From Ornithinibacillus massiliensis (GTDB taxonomy: Bacteria; Bacillota; Bacilli; Bacillales; Amphibacillaceae), in contig NZ_JAGXBY010000001.1 of assembly GCF_018310345.1 (NCBI RefSeq), positions 558,001-622,000 of the forward strand: a stretch of 64,000 nt of DNA, read 5' to 3'. The notes beneath the pieces were generated by a model that was not told the origin of the DNA, searched no databases, and saw only the letters and a program-made list of their open reading frames with translations. This document shows, piece by piece, positions 16,178 to 26,020 of the stretch (positions are counted from its first letter, which is position 1; each line of letters opens with the position of its first letter). The translations under genes and the position numbers were made by a program.

Positions 16178-18185
16178 AAAAAATGTACACACAAAAGATG
16201 AATTAACACCAGAAGAGCAAGAAGCCCTATTACAAAAATATGATCAAGAATCAAATACACGTCGATTAACAGGCATTGCCGCCATTATTGTATTTGTTCT
16301 ATTGTTATCATTTTCGTTGTTCCAGCTATATACAGGATACTTTGGTGCATACACAGCTTATATTCAACGAACTATCCACTTAGGTTTTGCACTAGTCCTC
16401 ATTTTTCTATTGTTTCCATCTAAGAAAAGTGGGAATAAGAGAAAGATAGCTTGGTATGATTATATATTAGCTTTATTATCGTTTATCGTATGTTTATATT
16501 GGCCGTTATTCTATGATGAAATCGTTCAGAGTATTGGATCCATATCTACTGCTCAAATGATAGTTGGTGGGATTGCAATCCTACTTACATTGGAGGCAAC
16601 TAGACGTGCAGTTGGACTTCCAATAACCATTATTGCTGGTGCGGCTTTATTATATGCATTATTAGGTCCATATATGCCAGGAATGTTAGCGCATAGAGGA
16701 CTAAGCTTAAACCAATTAATTAATACGATGTTCTTTACAACAGAGGGTATCCTTGGTACACCGTTGAAAGTGTCATCTACGTATATTTTCTTATTCCTAT
16801 TATTCGGTGCATTTCTTGTGAAGACGGGAGTTGGAACATACTTTAATGATTTAGCAATCTCCCTAGCTGGTAGAAGAACTGGAGGACCGGCTAAAGTAGC
16901 GATTTTCTCTAGTGCCCTTAATGGTACGATCTCTGGTAGTTCTGTAGCCAACACCGTGACAACAGGTGCATATACGATTCCATTAATGAAACGCCTCGGC
17001 TACCGTAAAGAATTTGCCGGAGCGGTAGAAGCTGCTTCTTCAACCGGTGGACAAATTATGCCACCGATTATGGGGGCTGCTGCTTTCTTAATGATTGAAT
17101 TTGCGGGTGTTCCTTATTGGGATATTGCCAAGGCGGCTTTAATTCCTGCGATTCTTTATTTTGCTGGAATTTGGATTATGACTCACTTAGAGGCAAAGAA
17201 AATCGGGTTAACCGGACTACCTGAAAGTGAAATTCCAAATAAATTAGAAGTTCTGAAGAAAATTCACTTGTTGCTTCCCATCTTAATAATCATTGTATTT
17301 TTATTTATGGGATATTCAATTAATAGAACAGCATTATTAGGTATTCTAGCTGCGATTATCGTAAGCATGTTCTTAAAAGAAACACGAATGACACCTAGGA
17401 AGTTTGTGGATGCTTTAACATCCGGTGCTCGTACAGCGTTAGGTGTTGCTGCTGCTACTGCAAGTGCAGGTATTATTGTTGGGGTTGTGACGAAGACAGG
17501 CTTAGGTTTAAAGCTTGGTAATGGAATTGTTGATATTGCAGGTGCACTAACGTCCAATATCAATGTTCAATTATTATTAACCCTATTCTTTACTATGATC
17601 GCTTCCATTATCTTAGGTATGGGTTCACCTACTACGGCGAACTATATTATTACCTCAACAATAGCTTTACCAGCTATTTTAGCAGTTAGTAATCAACTTG
17701 AGTTTGCGATACCAGTATTAGCTGCTCATATGTTTGTATTTTACTTCGGTATTGTGGCAGATATTACTCCGCCTGTGGCATTGGCTGCTTTTGCAGCATC
17801 CGGAATATCGGGTGGGGAACCGATTAGAACTGGTTTTAATGCTTCGAAGCTGGCAATTGCAGCCTTTATAATTCCGTATATGTTCGTATTAAATCCAGAG
17901 ATGCTCATGATAGACACTACTATTGGTGGTGTTATTTGGATTCTAATTACAGCATTAACGGGAATGATTGCGATAGGTGCTGGTCTAATCGGCTACTGGT
18001 ATAAACGTTTAAATAAAGTGGAAAGAATTATATCTGTATTAACAGGTCTAATGCTTATGTACCCAGAAGGTCATACTGATATTATTGGGTTAGTCATATT
18101 TGTAGCCTTACTTGCATATCAGTTTATCTTTAGAGGTAACCGAGGTTCAGGTGAACAAGAACAAGTACAGGTAGAAAGCAAGTAA
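16170..18185 (+). CDS. Fused TRAP transporter permease (small plus large subunits)
   Basis: 671 aa polytopic protein joining the four-helix DctQ-like part (about residues 30-150) to the DctM-like large part. Typical motifs are SSALNGTISGSSVANTVTTG, AASSTGGQIMPPIMGAAAFLM and GMGSPTTANYII. It imports the solute delivered by the TAXI protein, driven by an ion gradient. The soluble tails are polar and charged. ATG start with AAAGGAGTG; it overlaps the DUF1850 gene by 8 bases, so translation is coupled. Last gene of the operon, with a terminator 10 bases downstream. Confidence 0.88.
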   Translation: MSEKNVHTKDELTPEEQEALLQKYDQESNTRRLTGIAAIIVFVLLLSFSLFQLYTGYFGAYTAYIQRTIHLGFALVLIFLLFPSKKSGNKRKIAWYDYILALLSFIVCLYWPLFYDEIVQSIGSISTAQMIVGGIAILLTLEATRRAVGLPITIIAGAALLYALLGPYMPGMLAHRGLSLNQLINTMFFTTEGILGTPLKVSSTYIFLFLLFGAFLVKTGVGTYFNDLAISLAGRRTGGPAKVAIFSSALNGTISGSSVANTVTTGAYTIPLMKRLGYRKEFAGAVEAASSTGGQIMPPIMGAAAFLMIEFAGVPYWDIAKAALIPAILYFAGIWIMTHLEAKKIGLTGLPESEIPNKLEVLKKIHLLLPILIIIVFLFMGYSINRTALLGILAAIIVSMFLKETRMTPRKFVDALTSGARTALGVAAATASAGIIVGVVTKTGLGLKLGNGIVDIAGALTSNINVQLLLTLFFTMIASIILGMGSPTTANYIITSTIALPAILAVSNQLEFAIPVLAAHMFVFYFGIVADITPPVALAAFAASGISGGEPIRTGFNASKLAIAAFIIPYMFVLNPEMLMIDTTIGGVIWILITALTGMIAIGAGLIGYWYKRLNKVERIISVLTGLMLMYPEGHTDIIGLVIFVALLAYQFIFRGNRGSGEQEQVQVESK

Positions 18186-18194
18186 TATAGGAAG

Positions 18195-18228
18195 GGGAGG
18201 TTTCTCGAAGCGAGAAATCTTCCCTTTT
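18195..18228 (+). terminator. Terminator of the TRAP operon
   Basis: GGAGGTTTCTCG pairs with CGAGAAATCTTCC across an AAG loop, then TTTTGC. Confidence 0.75.
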
Positions 18229-18282
18229 GCTATTCAAATGGTACAATAAATGAGTAATTAGAATATGAAAGGTTGTTTTCAA

Positions 18283-19632
18283 GTGAAAACACAACATGAT
18301 TTTACGGAAGGCAATATATGGCGGCAATTGATGGTTTTTTCTGGACCGATTATGCTTGCCAACTTGCTTCAAACATCTTATCAATTAGTCGATAGTCTGT
18401 GGGTTGGTAATTTACTAGGTGCGGATGCGCTAGGAGCTATAGCGGTTTCTGGTACGATTATATTTACTGTTTTAGCTTTTATTATTGGACTCAATAATGC
18501 TGCTCTTACGATTCTCTCCCAACAAAAAGGAAAGAAAAATACAGACGGTTTAAAACGATACTTAAATGCATTCGTTGTATTACTTTCCATTATGTCTATT
18601 TCGTTGGGATTAATCGGATTTATCTTTGCAGAAGGGTTATTAACCTTATTAGGTACGCCAAGCGAGATATTAAATCTTGCAACCACTTATTTACAGATTA
18701 ATTTCCTAGGGATGCTATTCCTGTTTGGTTATAATTTTATTAGTACAGTATTACGAGCATTGGGAGATAGTAAAACACCACTCCGATTTGTCATGATAGC
18801 CGTCCTATTAAATTTATTCATGGACCCACTATTCATCGCAGTATTTGATCTTGGGGTAAAAGGTGCTGCTATTGCAACCATTGTTTCTCAAGGCTTTGCA
18901 TTCCTTTATGGAATTATTCATGTGTTACGGAAAAAGCTAGCACCATTTACATTACCTACAATCCCGCATTGGGGAGAAATTAAACTCATCTTACATCTCG
19001 GTATTCCGTCCGGATTGCAAATGTCTGTCATCTCAGCTGGTTCAGCGGCCATTATGAGCGTTGTCACGACGTTTGGCTCCTCTGTTGTTGGTGGATTTGG
19101 AGCAGCCCAGCGATTAGATAGCATTATTATGCTTCCAGCACATGCTCTAGGGACCGCTGTAGGTAGTATGGCGGGACAGAATATTGGAGTGAAGAATTGG
19201 GAGCGGGTTAATAAAATTGCTAGATATGGTGTAGTGTATAACTTCGCTGTTATGGTTGCTGTTGGGTTGCTTGTTGTCCTGTTTGCGGAATATGCGGTGC
19301 GATTATTTATTCAAGAGGAAGATGCGGTTCAATTCGCTACTCAGTACTTAAAAATCATTGCATTATGCTATCCGTTCTTGGGGATAAACTTTATTCTAAA
19401 TGGTGTAGTGCGAGCAGCGGGTGCCATGTATCCCGTATTAGTACTTAATGTGCTTTCATTCTGGGTACTCAGATATCCACTAACATTCTTGTTCTCCAAG
19501 CTTATTGGAGATACCGGTATAGCGGTTGGTATGGGAGTTAGCTTTATAATCAGTAGTGTGTTTGCTTACCTTTACTTTAGATTTGGGAAATGGAGAGAAA
19601 AGGTGTTGTTTAAACAGAGAAAACGAGGCTAG
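18283..19632 (+). CDS. MATE-family efflux transporter
   Basis: About 449 aa with 12 membrane segments in two six-helix halves. The N-terminal MATE signature is MVFSGPIMLANLLQTSYQLVDSLWVGNLLGADALGAIAVSG, and the second-half signature is GIPSGLQMSVISAGSAAIM. It exports cationic compounds or drugs using an ion gradient; the substrate is unknown. The frame begins with an ATG at 18265, but nothing like a ribosome site precedes it. The GTG at 18283 has AAAGG 10 bases upstream and begins closer to the conserved region, so I prefer it, with moderate certainty. Single gene. Confidence 0.85.
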   Translation: MKTQHDFTEGNIWRQLMVFSGPIMLANLLQTSYQLVDSLWVGNLLGADALGAIAVSGTIIFTVLAFIIGLNNAALTILSQQKGKKNTDGLKRYLNAFVVLLSIMSISLGLIGFIFAEGLLTLLGTPSEILNLATTYLQINFLGMLFLFGYNFISTVLRALGDSKTPLRFVMIAVLLNLFMDPLFIAVFDLGVKGAAIATIVSQGFAFLYGIIHVLRKKLAPFTLPTIPHWGEIKLILHLGIPSGLQMSVISAGSAAIMSVVTTFGSSVVGGFGAAQRLDSIIMLPAHALGTAVGSMAGQNIGVKNWERVNKIARYGVVYNFAVMVAVGLLVVLFAEYAVRLFIQEEDAVQFATQYLKIIALCYPFLGINFILNGVVRAAGAMYPVLVLNVLSFWVLRYPLTFLFSKLIGDTGIAVGMGVSFIISSVFAYLYFRFGKWREKVLFKQRKRG

Positions 19633-19738
19633 TTATGCACAAAATGTGGATAGCCTATGGATAAACGCAATATTTTGTATCGATAATAGACAAAAAACAC
19701 GATATATTGACAGAGGAGGTCAATGTAGTTGTGGATAA
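19633..19738. promoter_or_regulatory. Cluster of DnaA-box-like sequences
   Basis: TTATGCACA at 19633-19641 and TTATCCACA (complement of 19730-19738) fit the DnaA-box consensus TTATNCACA exactly. Two one-mismatch copies, CTATCCACA (complement of 19645-19653) and TTATCCATA (complement of 19656-19664), lie between them. Three of the four sit within 32 bases. The cluster fills the gap upstream of the lysozyme-like gene. It is not the replication origin, as no dnaA or dnaN gene is nearby. Confidence 0.55.
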
Positions 19739-19770
19739 CTATATTACTTTATATGGGTTGATGGAGAAGA

Positions 19771-20367
19771 ATGAGAAAGCAAACAAAAAAGGCAATCAAA
19801 CAGACAATATATGTTGTTGCTATACTAGTTACGATATTTATACTACTTTCGGTATTCACAGCGAAACCAGAGCCGAGAGTGAGTAATGATGTACTGCAAT
19901 ACAAGCCATTAGTTGAAAAGTATGCGGAAGAATATCAAGTCGCCTCTTATGTGAATGTTATGTTAGCCATGATGATGCAGGAATCCGGAGGTAGGGGCAC
20001 AGACCCAATGCAATCTTCGGAGAGCTACTGTGGCCAAAGAGGTTGTATTGATGATCCGGAGCTTTCTGTTAAGCAAGGGGTATACTATTTCTCGGAAACA
20101 TTGAAAGCAGCAGATTTTGATGTTGAACTTGCGGTTCAGTCCTACAATTTTGGTAAAGGTTTTATTCAATATGTCCACAACACCACCGGAGCATATTCAT
20201 TGGAGGCGGCTATTGCATTCTCGCAAGAAATGTATGAAAACGCACCAGATAAGTCAATCTATACATGTTTAAGGGAAGAAGCAAAACAATATAACGCATG
20301 CTATGGGGATATTTATTATGTAAGATCTGTTATGGGCTATTTAGAGGAACTAAATGTTTCTTCGTGA
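19771..20367 (+). CDS. Membrane-anchored lysozyme-like murein hydrolase
   Basis: 198 aa. One N-terminal helix (about residues 12-30) anchors an extracellular domain of the lysozyme-like family seen at the N-terminus of CwlT and in Pmp23. The probable catalytic glutamate is E71 in MLAMMMQESGGRGTDPMQSSES, and the motif SYNFGKGFI follows further on. Three or four cysteines (SYCGQRGC, TCLREE, NACYGD) are present. It likely cuts glycan strands in the cell wall. ATG start with GGAGAAGA upstream. The upstream gap carries DnaA-box-like sequences. Confidence 0.8.
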   Translation: MRKQTKKAIKQTIYVVAILVTIFILLSVFTAKPEPRVSNDVLQYKPLVEKYAEEYQVASYVNVMLAMMMQESGGRGTDPMQSSESYCGQRGCIDDPELSVKQGVYYFSETLKAADFDVELAVQSYNFGKGFIQYVHNTTGAYSLEAAIAFSQEMYENAPDKSIYTCLREEAKQYNACYGDIYYVRSVMGYLEELNVSS

Positions 20368-20509
20368 CGAATTAGGAATAAACCAAATAGTTGTTTTAAA
20401 GGAAGGGACCTTATAAAATTAGATTAGTAAGTCTAGAAACGAGTTTCCCCTACTATATGTCGACTTTAGTAGTTGGGCAATTAGTAATGAAAAAGAAGGA
20501 GGAGTGCTA

Positions 20510-20887
20510 ATGGTTAAGGAAATATTTACAGAAAAAGCACCAGCAGCGATTGGACCATATTCTCAAGCTATTGATGCTGGAAATCTACTATTTGTATCCG
20601 GCCAAATTGGAATAAATCCAGCAACTGGTGAGGTTGTATCTGGCATAGAAGCACAAACTAAGCAAGTTATGGAAAATTTAAAGCATATACTTGCTGAAGC
20701 TGAGACTGATTTTTCACAGGTCGCCAAGTTTACTATTTATTTAACTTCGATGGATGACTTTGCTACCGTCAATGATATTTATGGTAGTTACCTACAAAAG
20801 CCTTATCCAGCACGTGCTACTATTGAAGTAAGTCGCCTACCAAAGGATGTGCTAGTTGAAATAGATGCAATCGTAGTGAAATCATAA
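20510..20887 (+). CDS. ridA: RidA-family reactive enamine/imine deaminase
   Basis: 125 aa, the usual size of the RidA/YjgF/YER057c family. It hydrolyses 2-aminoacrylate and similar enamines released by PLP enzymes. Conserved features are [23 protein letters not shown] near the N-terminus and [22 protein letters not shown] at the end, containing the Arg that binds the substrate carboxylate. The open frame starts at a GTG (20504) that is part of the GGAGGAG ribosome site; the ATG at 20510 is the sensible start. Seven bases separate it from the alcohol dehydrogenase gene, so both are probably co-transcribed. It could be the housekeeping YabJ or a pathway-specific paralogue. Confidence 0.9.
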   Translation: MVKEIFTEKAPAAIGPYSQAIDAGNLLFVSGQIGINPATGEVVSGIEAQTKQVMENLKHILAEAETDFSQVAKFTIYLTSMDDFATVNDIYGSYLQKPYPARATIEVSRLPKDVLVEIDAIVVKS

Positions 20888-20900
20888 GGAGGACATGCTA

Positions 20901-22073
20901 ATGGATAATTTTTTATATTATAATCCAACTAAATTAATCTTTGGAAAAGGGCAGCTAAATGCGCTTCCAGAGCAAGTAAAACAATATGGTACTAAAGTGT
21001 TAATCGTATATGGTGGAGGAAGCATTAAACGTAATGGTGTTTACGATAATGTGGTAGCAAAATTAGCTGAAATAAACGCAGAAGTATTTGAACTGGCAGG
21101 AGTAGAACCGAATCCTAGAATATCAACAGTTCGTAAAGGAGTAGAAATTTGTAAGCAAGAGGGGATAGATTTCTTACTTGCAGTTGGTGGCGGAAGTACG
21201 ATTGATTGTACGAAAGCGATAGCAGTTGGTGCGAAAACAGATATTGATATGTGGGATATTGTTACGAAGAAAGCTTCAGCGACAGATGCACTGCCATTTG
21301 GAACTGTATTAACTCTTTCTGCAACAGGCTCAGAAATGAATAGTGGCTCGGTTATTACGAATTGGGAAACGAATGAAAAGCATGGTTGGGGAGCAGCACC
21401 ATACACCTATCCTAAATTCTCTATTCTAGATCCAGTACATACTTTCTCTGTACCAAAGGATCAGACTATTTATGGTATTGTTGATATGATGTCCCATGTA
21501 TTGGAGCATTATTTCCATCAGGAAACGAATACTCTCATACAGGACCGTTTCTGTGAGTCTATTCTCATCACAGTGATGGAAACTGCACCGAAGCTATTAG
21601 AAGACCTTGAAAACTATGAGTATAGAGAAACCATTATGCTAGCAGGTACTCTAGCTCTTAATAATATGTTAAACATGGGATTTCGCGGAGATTGGGCAAC
21701 CCATAATCTAGAGCATGCAGTAAGTGCAGTACATGATATCCCACACGGTGGAGGATTAGCCATCCTATTCCCGAACTGGATGAAGCATGTATTAGATGAT
21801 AGTAATGTATTACGCTTTAAACAACTTGCTGAAAGAGTATTCCAAGTTGATGCAGAAGGAAAAACAGATCGTGAAGTAGCAATAGAAGGTATTAATAAAC
21901 TTCGTGAATTCTGGAATAGCATCGGTGCCCCATCCAAACTTACGGATTATGATATTGATGAAAGCACTGTTGAATTGATGGCTGAAAAAACAGTGGTAGC
22001 AAATCCAGCGTATGGGAATTTTAAAAAGTTAACGAAACAAGATTCGATAGAAATTTTCAAAGCAAGCTTATAA
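20901..22073 (+). CDS. Iron-containing alcohol dehydrogenase (YugJ/BdhA type)
   Basis: 390-aa group III alcohol dehydrogenase, probably NAD(P)H-dependent and active on butanol-like alcohols or aldehydes. The nucleotide-binding motif is [13 protein letters not shown] (near residue 95). Metal ligands appear in [12 protein letters not shown] and [20 protein letters not shown]. Close relatives are B. subtilis YugJ and YugK. Two ATGs compete: 20895 is only 2 bases from AAGGAGG, while 20901 is 8 bases away and preferred. It lies in an operon with ridA. The physiological substrate is not evident. Confidence 0.87.
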   Translation: MDNFLYYNPTKLIFGKGQLNALPEQVKQYGTKVLIVYGGGSIKRNGVYDNVVAKLAEINAEVFELAGVEPNPRISTVRKGVEICKQEGIDFLLAVGGGSTIDCTKAIAVGAKTDIDMWDIVTKKASATDALPFGTVLTLSATGSEMNSGSVITNWETNEKHGWGAAPYTYPKFSILDPVHTFSVPKDQTIYGIVDMMSHVLEHYFHQETNTLIQDRFCESILITVMETAPKLLEDLENYEYRETIMLAGTLALNNMLNMGFRGDWATHNLEHAVSAVHDIPHGGGLAILFPNWMKHVLDDSNVLRFKQLAERVFQVDAEGKTDREVAIEGINKLREFWNSIGAPSKLTDYDIDESTVELMAEKTVVANPAYGNFKKLTKQDSIEIFKASL

Positions 22074-22126
22074 AATACAAAAAAGTGACATATTATTTCC
22101 CAGGTAATAAATAATGTCGAATTTAA

Positions 22127-22167
22127 AAAGAAGAACTAGCCTATTGATAGATGGCTAGTTCTTCTTT
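22127..22167. terminator. Bidirectional terminator between convergent genes
   Basis: A perfect 15-bp stem, 22127-22141 with 22153-22167. The right arm encodes the last residues of the leftward DUF1450 gene. T-tracts flank the stem on both strands. Confidence 0.75.
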
Positions 22168-22386
22168 AATAGCTGCACGAATTTTATCTAAGCATTCTTC
22201 TGGTGTTTTTCCGAAGATGCGTCTGTTGTTAACTAATGCGTACGGTTTTACTCGGCATAAACCGCAAAAAGATAGACAGTCAGAGGTTAGAACAGCAACC
22301 TCAGGGAACTCTTTTTCTAATATTTCTTCTAAATTTAGTGTGGTAATAGCATTACCATCACAGATTTCGACAACAACTATACCCAT
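22141..22386 (-). CDS. DUF1450 family protein (YuzB-like)
   Basis: 81 aa. Four cysteines (C9, C37, C41, C44; CLSFCGLC) lie in a thioredoxin-like small fold resembling B. subtilis YuzB. The last part (GKTPEECLDKIRAAIKEEL) is the family's terminal helix. A redox or metal-cluster role is often suspected from the cysteines but is not established. ATG start with a weak GAAAGTGAT upstream. It is convergent with the alcohol dehydrogenase gene, and its 3' end forms part of a shared terminator. Confidence 0.75.
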   Translation of the reverse strand: MGIVVVEICDGNAITTLNLEEILEKEFPEVAVLTSDCLSFCGLCRVKPYALVNNRRIFGKTPEECLDKIRAAIKEELAIYQ

Positions 22387-22471
22387 TACATATCACTTTC
22401 TTTCAAGAGATTAAAAGGAATGATTGAATGATAGCATTGCCAATTCATCATTTCAATATTCGTGCTCATCA

Positions 22472-23824
22472 TTAGGAATTAGTCTTGTCAACGAAGCTCA
22501 TTCTAACCCAGTTTCTTTGTTTCCAACGTCGTAGCATTAGGACTCCGCGTAACCATTCATCAGCAATAAATCCAATCCATATTCCAATTAGTCCAAGACC
22601 TAAGAAAATACCGAAGAACCATGCAAAGGTAACACTAATGCCCCACATTACTAGTATTCCGATATACACAGGAAATTTAACATCACCTGCTGAACGTAAA
22701 GAACTGATCATGATTAAATTAAATGCTCTACCTGGTTCCAGTACAACCGTCATTAACAGCAATACCGTACCTGCTTCAATGATGGAGCCATTATCGGTAA
22801 AGATGCCTAAGAATGGTTTAGCTACAAGGTATATAACACCTGCAGTTGCTAGTGAAATAAAGATGGAAATTCTTAAGCTCTTTAGGGCCCGTACATAGGC
22901 ATCCTCAATTTTCCCTGCTCCAATCATATGACCAATAAGTATTTGGGTGCCTTGGCCAATGGCAACGGAAAATAGAAAGATAAACATCATAATATTTTGC
23001 GTGTACACTTTCGTTGTAATTGCAATTGTTCCTAACTGGGCAACAAAGTAGGTGATTACCATTTGGCTTGCATTATAAGACAATTGCTCTCCAGCAGAGG
23101 GGACGCCGATTTTCAATAGGCTCTTAACATGATTTTTTTCGTAACGGAATAAATTTGCAAAGTTTAAATCCCCACGCGTACGTTTAACTAAGAGGATGAC
23201 GAGTGCAATAAATCCAATAAATCGACTGATAGCTGTTGAATAGGCAACCCCTTCAACACCTAGTATTGGAAACCCAAACGGGCCAAAGATAACAAAGTAG
23301 TTCCCAATCACATTAATGATGTTCATGATGATGGTAACAACCATGGTATCCTTCGTATAGCCATAGCTTCGTAAAATAGCTCCGGTAGTCATAATTAACG
23401 CTTGAACGAAAATTAATCCACCGACAATTTGCATATAGGCTAAGCCTTCATCCATTAGTTCATGTGGTAGGTCCATTAAGGCTAATATAGGTTCTGCCCA
23501 TATGAATAAGGCAATACTTAATACTAATGAAAATATTAGGTTCATACTTAAGGCATTTAGAGCAATTTGACCAGCTGTTTTAGGCTTTTCTGCTCCTATA
23601 TTTTGGGCGATTAGAACTGCTGCCCCTTGTGCTACAAAGCCAAACATTACGATCACAACTGATAAAATTTGGTTTCCAACCCCAACAGCAGCTACCGCAT
23701 TATCGGAGTATTGACTTAGCATTAAAGTATCTGCATTCCCCATTAACATATGGAGGAGTAATTCAATGAAGATTGGCCAAGTAATCGCAAATAACGTTAA
23801 ATTTTTTGTGTTTTGTTTATCCAA
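22472..23824 (-). CDS. MATE-family efflux transporter (second copy)
   Basis: 450 aa with 12 membrane helices. Opening signature: WPIFIELLLHMLMGNADTLMLSQYSDNAVAAVGVGNQ. Second half: IGVPSAGEQLSYNASQMVITYFVAQLG. It is distant from the MATE protein encoded at 18283 and belongs to a different subgroup. Probable cation:substrate antiporter for toxic organic compounds. The start is a TTG at 23824 with AAGGAAGG 7 bases upstream. No clear terminator lies between it and the DUF1450 gene 85 bases further left, so some read-through is possible. Confidence 0.83.
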   Translation of the reverse strand: MDKQNTKNLTLFAITWPIFIELLLHMLMGNADTLMLSQYSDNAVAAVGVGNQILSVVIVMFGFVAQGAAVLIAQNIGAEKPKTAGQIALNALSMNLIFSLVLSIALFIWAEPILALMDLPHELMDEGLAYMQIVGGLIFVQALIMTTGAILRSYGYTKDTMVVTIIMNIINVIGNYFVIFGPFGFPILGVEGVAYSTAISRFIGFIALVILLVKRTRGDLNFANLFRYEKNHVKSLLKIGVPSAGEQLSYNASQMVITYFVAQLGTIAITTKVYTQNIMMFIFLFSVAIGQGTQILIGHMIGAGKIEDAYVRALKSLRISIFISLATAGVIYLVAKPFLGIFTDNGSIIEAGTVLLLMTVVLEPGRAFNLIMISSLRSAGDVKFPVYIGILVMWGISVTFAWFFGIFLGLGLIGIWIGFIADEWLRGVLMLRRWKQRNWVRMSFVDKTNS

Positions 23825-23914
23825 GCTGTACCCTTCCTTCTAATCAATAGAAATAGTTTACAATGAATCTTTACAAATAGGAAGATATTTTTGATTATTT
23901 GTTAGAAAGAAAAA

Positions 23915-23942
23915 ATTGCCCTCCAGTATTCTGGAGAGCAAT
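23915..23942 (-). terminator. Terminator of the leftward opp operon
   Basis: Read on the minus strand, ATTGCTCTCCAG pairs with CTGGAGGGCAAT around AATA, then TTTTTTC. Confidence 0.8.
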
Positions 23943-23956
23943 GGATTATCATTAGA

Positions 23957-24973
23957 TTAACGCGCATTTGTTGGCTGCATGAGCCCTGTACCGATTTCTT
24001 CTAAGTAATGACAAGCGGCCTGGTGGCCATTCTCACCTTGCCCTGTATCGCGTAGCTCGGGTATTTCTTTTGCGCATCTTTCTGTCGCGAAAGGACATCT
24101 CGTATGGAATCTGCATCCAGTAGGTGGATTAATAGGGGAGGGAACATCACCAGTTAGGATAACTCGCTCCCGCTTTTTATCAGGATCAATACTTGGTATG
24201 GCAGATAATAATGATTTTGTATAGGGATGCTGTGGATTAGTGAACAGAGACTTTTTATCAGCGATTTCTACAATTTTGCCTAAATACATGACGATAATAC
24301 GATCGGATATATGTCTTACAACCCCTAAATCATGAGAAATAAATAAGTACGTAAGGTTAAATTCTCGTTGCAGCTTTTTCAATAGATTAATAACTTGAGC
24401 TTGAATGGATACGTCTAAAGCGGAGACTGCCTCATCACATATAATCAATTGAGGCTCTACTGCTAGTGCACGAGCAATACCAATTCGTTGACGTTGCCCA
24501 CCGCTGAATTCATGTGGGAATCGATCGATTTGATGTTTTCCAAGTCCGACGATTTCCATTAACTCAAGTATTCGTTTGTTTTGTTTTTCTTTAGGAACAG
24601 TACGTTGAATGGACATGGCTTCCCTTAAAATCTCTCTTACAGTTTGCCTTGGATTAAGGGACGCATACGGATCTTGAAAGATTACTTGTATATTTTTTCT
24701 TTCTTTACGCATTTCGCTTTTACGCAATGCTAATAGGTCCTTACCATCAAATTCGACATGCCCACTGGTAGGTTCATCTAAACGCAAGATAGCTCTTCCT
24801 GTAGTAGATTTACCACATCCAGATTCCCCAACGATACTTACGGTCTCTCCTTCATAGACGGAAAATGACACACCATCGACAGCCTTAACATGGTTAATAG
24901 TTCTTCCGAATATTCCACCCTTGATTGGAAAATGCTGCTTCAAATCCTTTACTTTAAGAATTTCTTTCCGCAT
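23957..24973 (-). CDS. oppF: Peptide ABC transporter ATP-binding protein F
   Basis: 338-aa ATPase that powers di- or oligopeptide uptake with the adjacent D, B and C proteins. Walker [10 protein letters not shown] (residues 49-57), signature FSGGQ (156-160), Walker [13 protein letters not shown] (177-188). The usual DEPVS is DEAVS here. The C-terminal four-cysteine motif ([15 protein letters not shown]...AACHYL) is intact; in some family members it binds an iron-sulfur cluster. The start overlaps the end of oppD by 20 bases, and the ATG in the overlap has CGGAGGTGAAGAGGC upstream. Last gene of the C-B-D-F operon, followed by a terminator. Confidence 0.9.
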   Translation of the reverse strand: MRKEILKVKDLKQHFPIKGGIFGRTINHVKAVDGVSFSVYEGETVSIVGESGCGKSTTGRAILRLDEPTSGHVEFDGKDLLALRKSEMRKERKNIQVIFQDPYASLNPRQTVREILREAMSIQRTVPKEKQNKRILELMEIVGLGKHQIDRFPHEFSGGQRQRIGIARALAVEPQLIICDEAVSALDVSIQAQVINLLKKLQREFNLTYLFISHDLGVVRHISDRIIVMYLGKIVEIADKKSLFTNPQHPYTKSLLSAIPSIDPDKKRERVILTGDVPSPINPPTGCRFHTRCPFATERCAKEIPELRDTGQGENGHQAACHYLEEIGTGLMQPTNAR

Positions 24974-25985
24974 GCCTCTTCACCTCCGTAGTTCCTTCCC
25001 ATTCATCTGAATAAATCCAGCAGCGTGCTTGATGATTATGTTCATCTACGATTAATTCAGGTAAGCTATTACACATTTCTGTTGCATACGGACAGCGCGG
25101 TGCGAAGCGACATCCAGATGGAAGCTCTGTGGGGCTGGGGACGGTACCTTTAATAATTGGTAAATCGCCTTCAATATCCTCATCATGTGATGGTAGTGAG
25201 TTGATTAGCCCAACAGTGTATGGATGCTTCGGTTCTTTGAATAATGTTTTCACATCAGCATATTCCACTACTTTTCCGCAATACATGACTGCTACATAAT
25301 CACAAGTTTCGGCTACTACGCCTAAATCGTGAGTGATGAGCAGGACAGACATATTTAATCTTTTTTGTAAGTCCTTTATCAATTCTAGTATTTGTGCTTG
25401 TATCGTTACATCTAATGCAGTGGTAGGTTCATCTGCTATAAGTAAGTCTGGATTGCAAGCGAGCGCAATGGCAATCATAACACGTTGCCTCATACCACCG
25501 GAAAGCTCATGAGGGTATTGGTTAATGCGCTTTTCTGGAGATGGAATCCCTACAAGCTTAAGCATTTCAATCGATTTTTTTCGAGCTTCCGCTTTGTTTA
25601 GTCTTTCATGAATTTTATAAGCTTCACTTATTTGCTGACCAATTGTATAAGTTGGATTTAAAGATGTCATAGGCTCTTGGAAAATCATCGATATTTCGTT
25701 ACCGCGGATTTTTCTCATTTCGTTATTCGATTTTTCCAATAGGTTTTCTCCCTTAAAGATAATTTCACCGCCGACTATTTTTCCTGGACTATCAATTAAA
25801 CGAAGAATAGATAGGGATGTAATACTCTTACCCGATCCTGACTCTCCAACAATCCCAAGTGTTTTTCCTTTTGGCAGGCTAAACGATACTCCGTCGACAG
25901 CTTTTACTTCTACCTCCTCCGTGAAAAAGGATGTTTGGAGATTGTTTATTTCTAATATATTCTCATATACAGATTGAACGGTCAT
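24954..25985 (-). CDS. oppD: Peptide ABC transporter ATP-binding protein D
   Basis: 343 aa. Walker A GESGSGKSIT (residues 47-56), signature LSGGMRQR, Walker B LLIADEPTTALD, and an intact C-terminal cysteine motif (CRFAPRCPYATEMC...ARCWIY). The frame opens at a GTG (25994) only one base from AAAGG; the ATG at 25985 has a normal 8-base spacing and is preferred. Partner of the F ATPase encoded 3' of it. Substrate class (dipeptide, oligopeptide or glutathione-like) is not fixed by the ATPase sequence. Confidence 0.9.
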   Translation of the reverse strand: MTVQSVYENILEINNLQTSFFTEEVEVKAVDGVSFSLPKGKTLGIVGESGSGKSITSLSILRLIDSPGKIVGGEIIFKGENLLEKSNNEMRKIRGNEISMIFQEPMTSLNPTYTIGQQISEAYKIHERLNKAEARKKSIEMLKLVGIPSPEKRINQYPHELSGGMRQRVMIAIALACNPDLLIADEPTTALDVTIQAQILELIKDLQKRLNMSVLLITHDLGVVAETCDYVAVMYCGKVVEYADVKTLFKEPKHPYTVGLINSLPSHDEDIEGDLPIIKGTVPSPTELPSGCRFAPRCPYATEMCNSLPELIVDEHNHQARCWIYSDEWEGTTEVKRHAERNS

Positions 25986-26020
25986 TCCTGTCACACCTTT
26001 CTAAGCTAATAAAACTACGG

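Noticed and set aside
19633..19738. Replication origin
   Set aside because: No dnaA, dnaN or AT-rich unwinding region with more boxes; flanking genes are a MATE transporter and a lysozyme-like gene.
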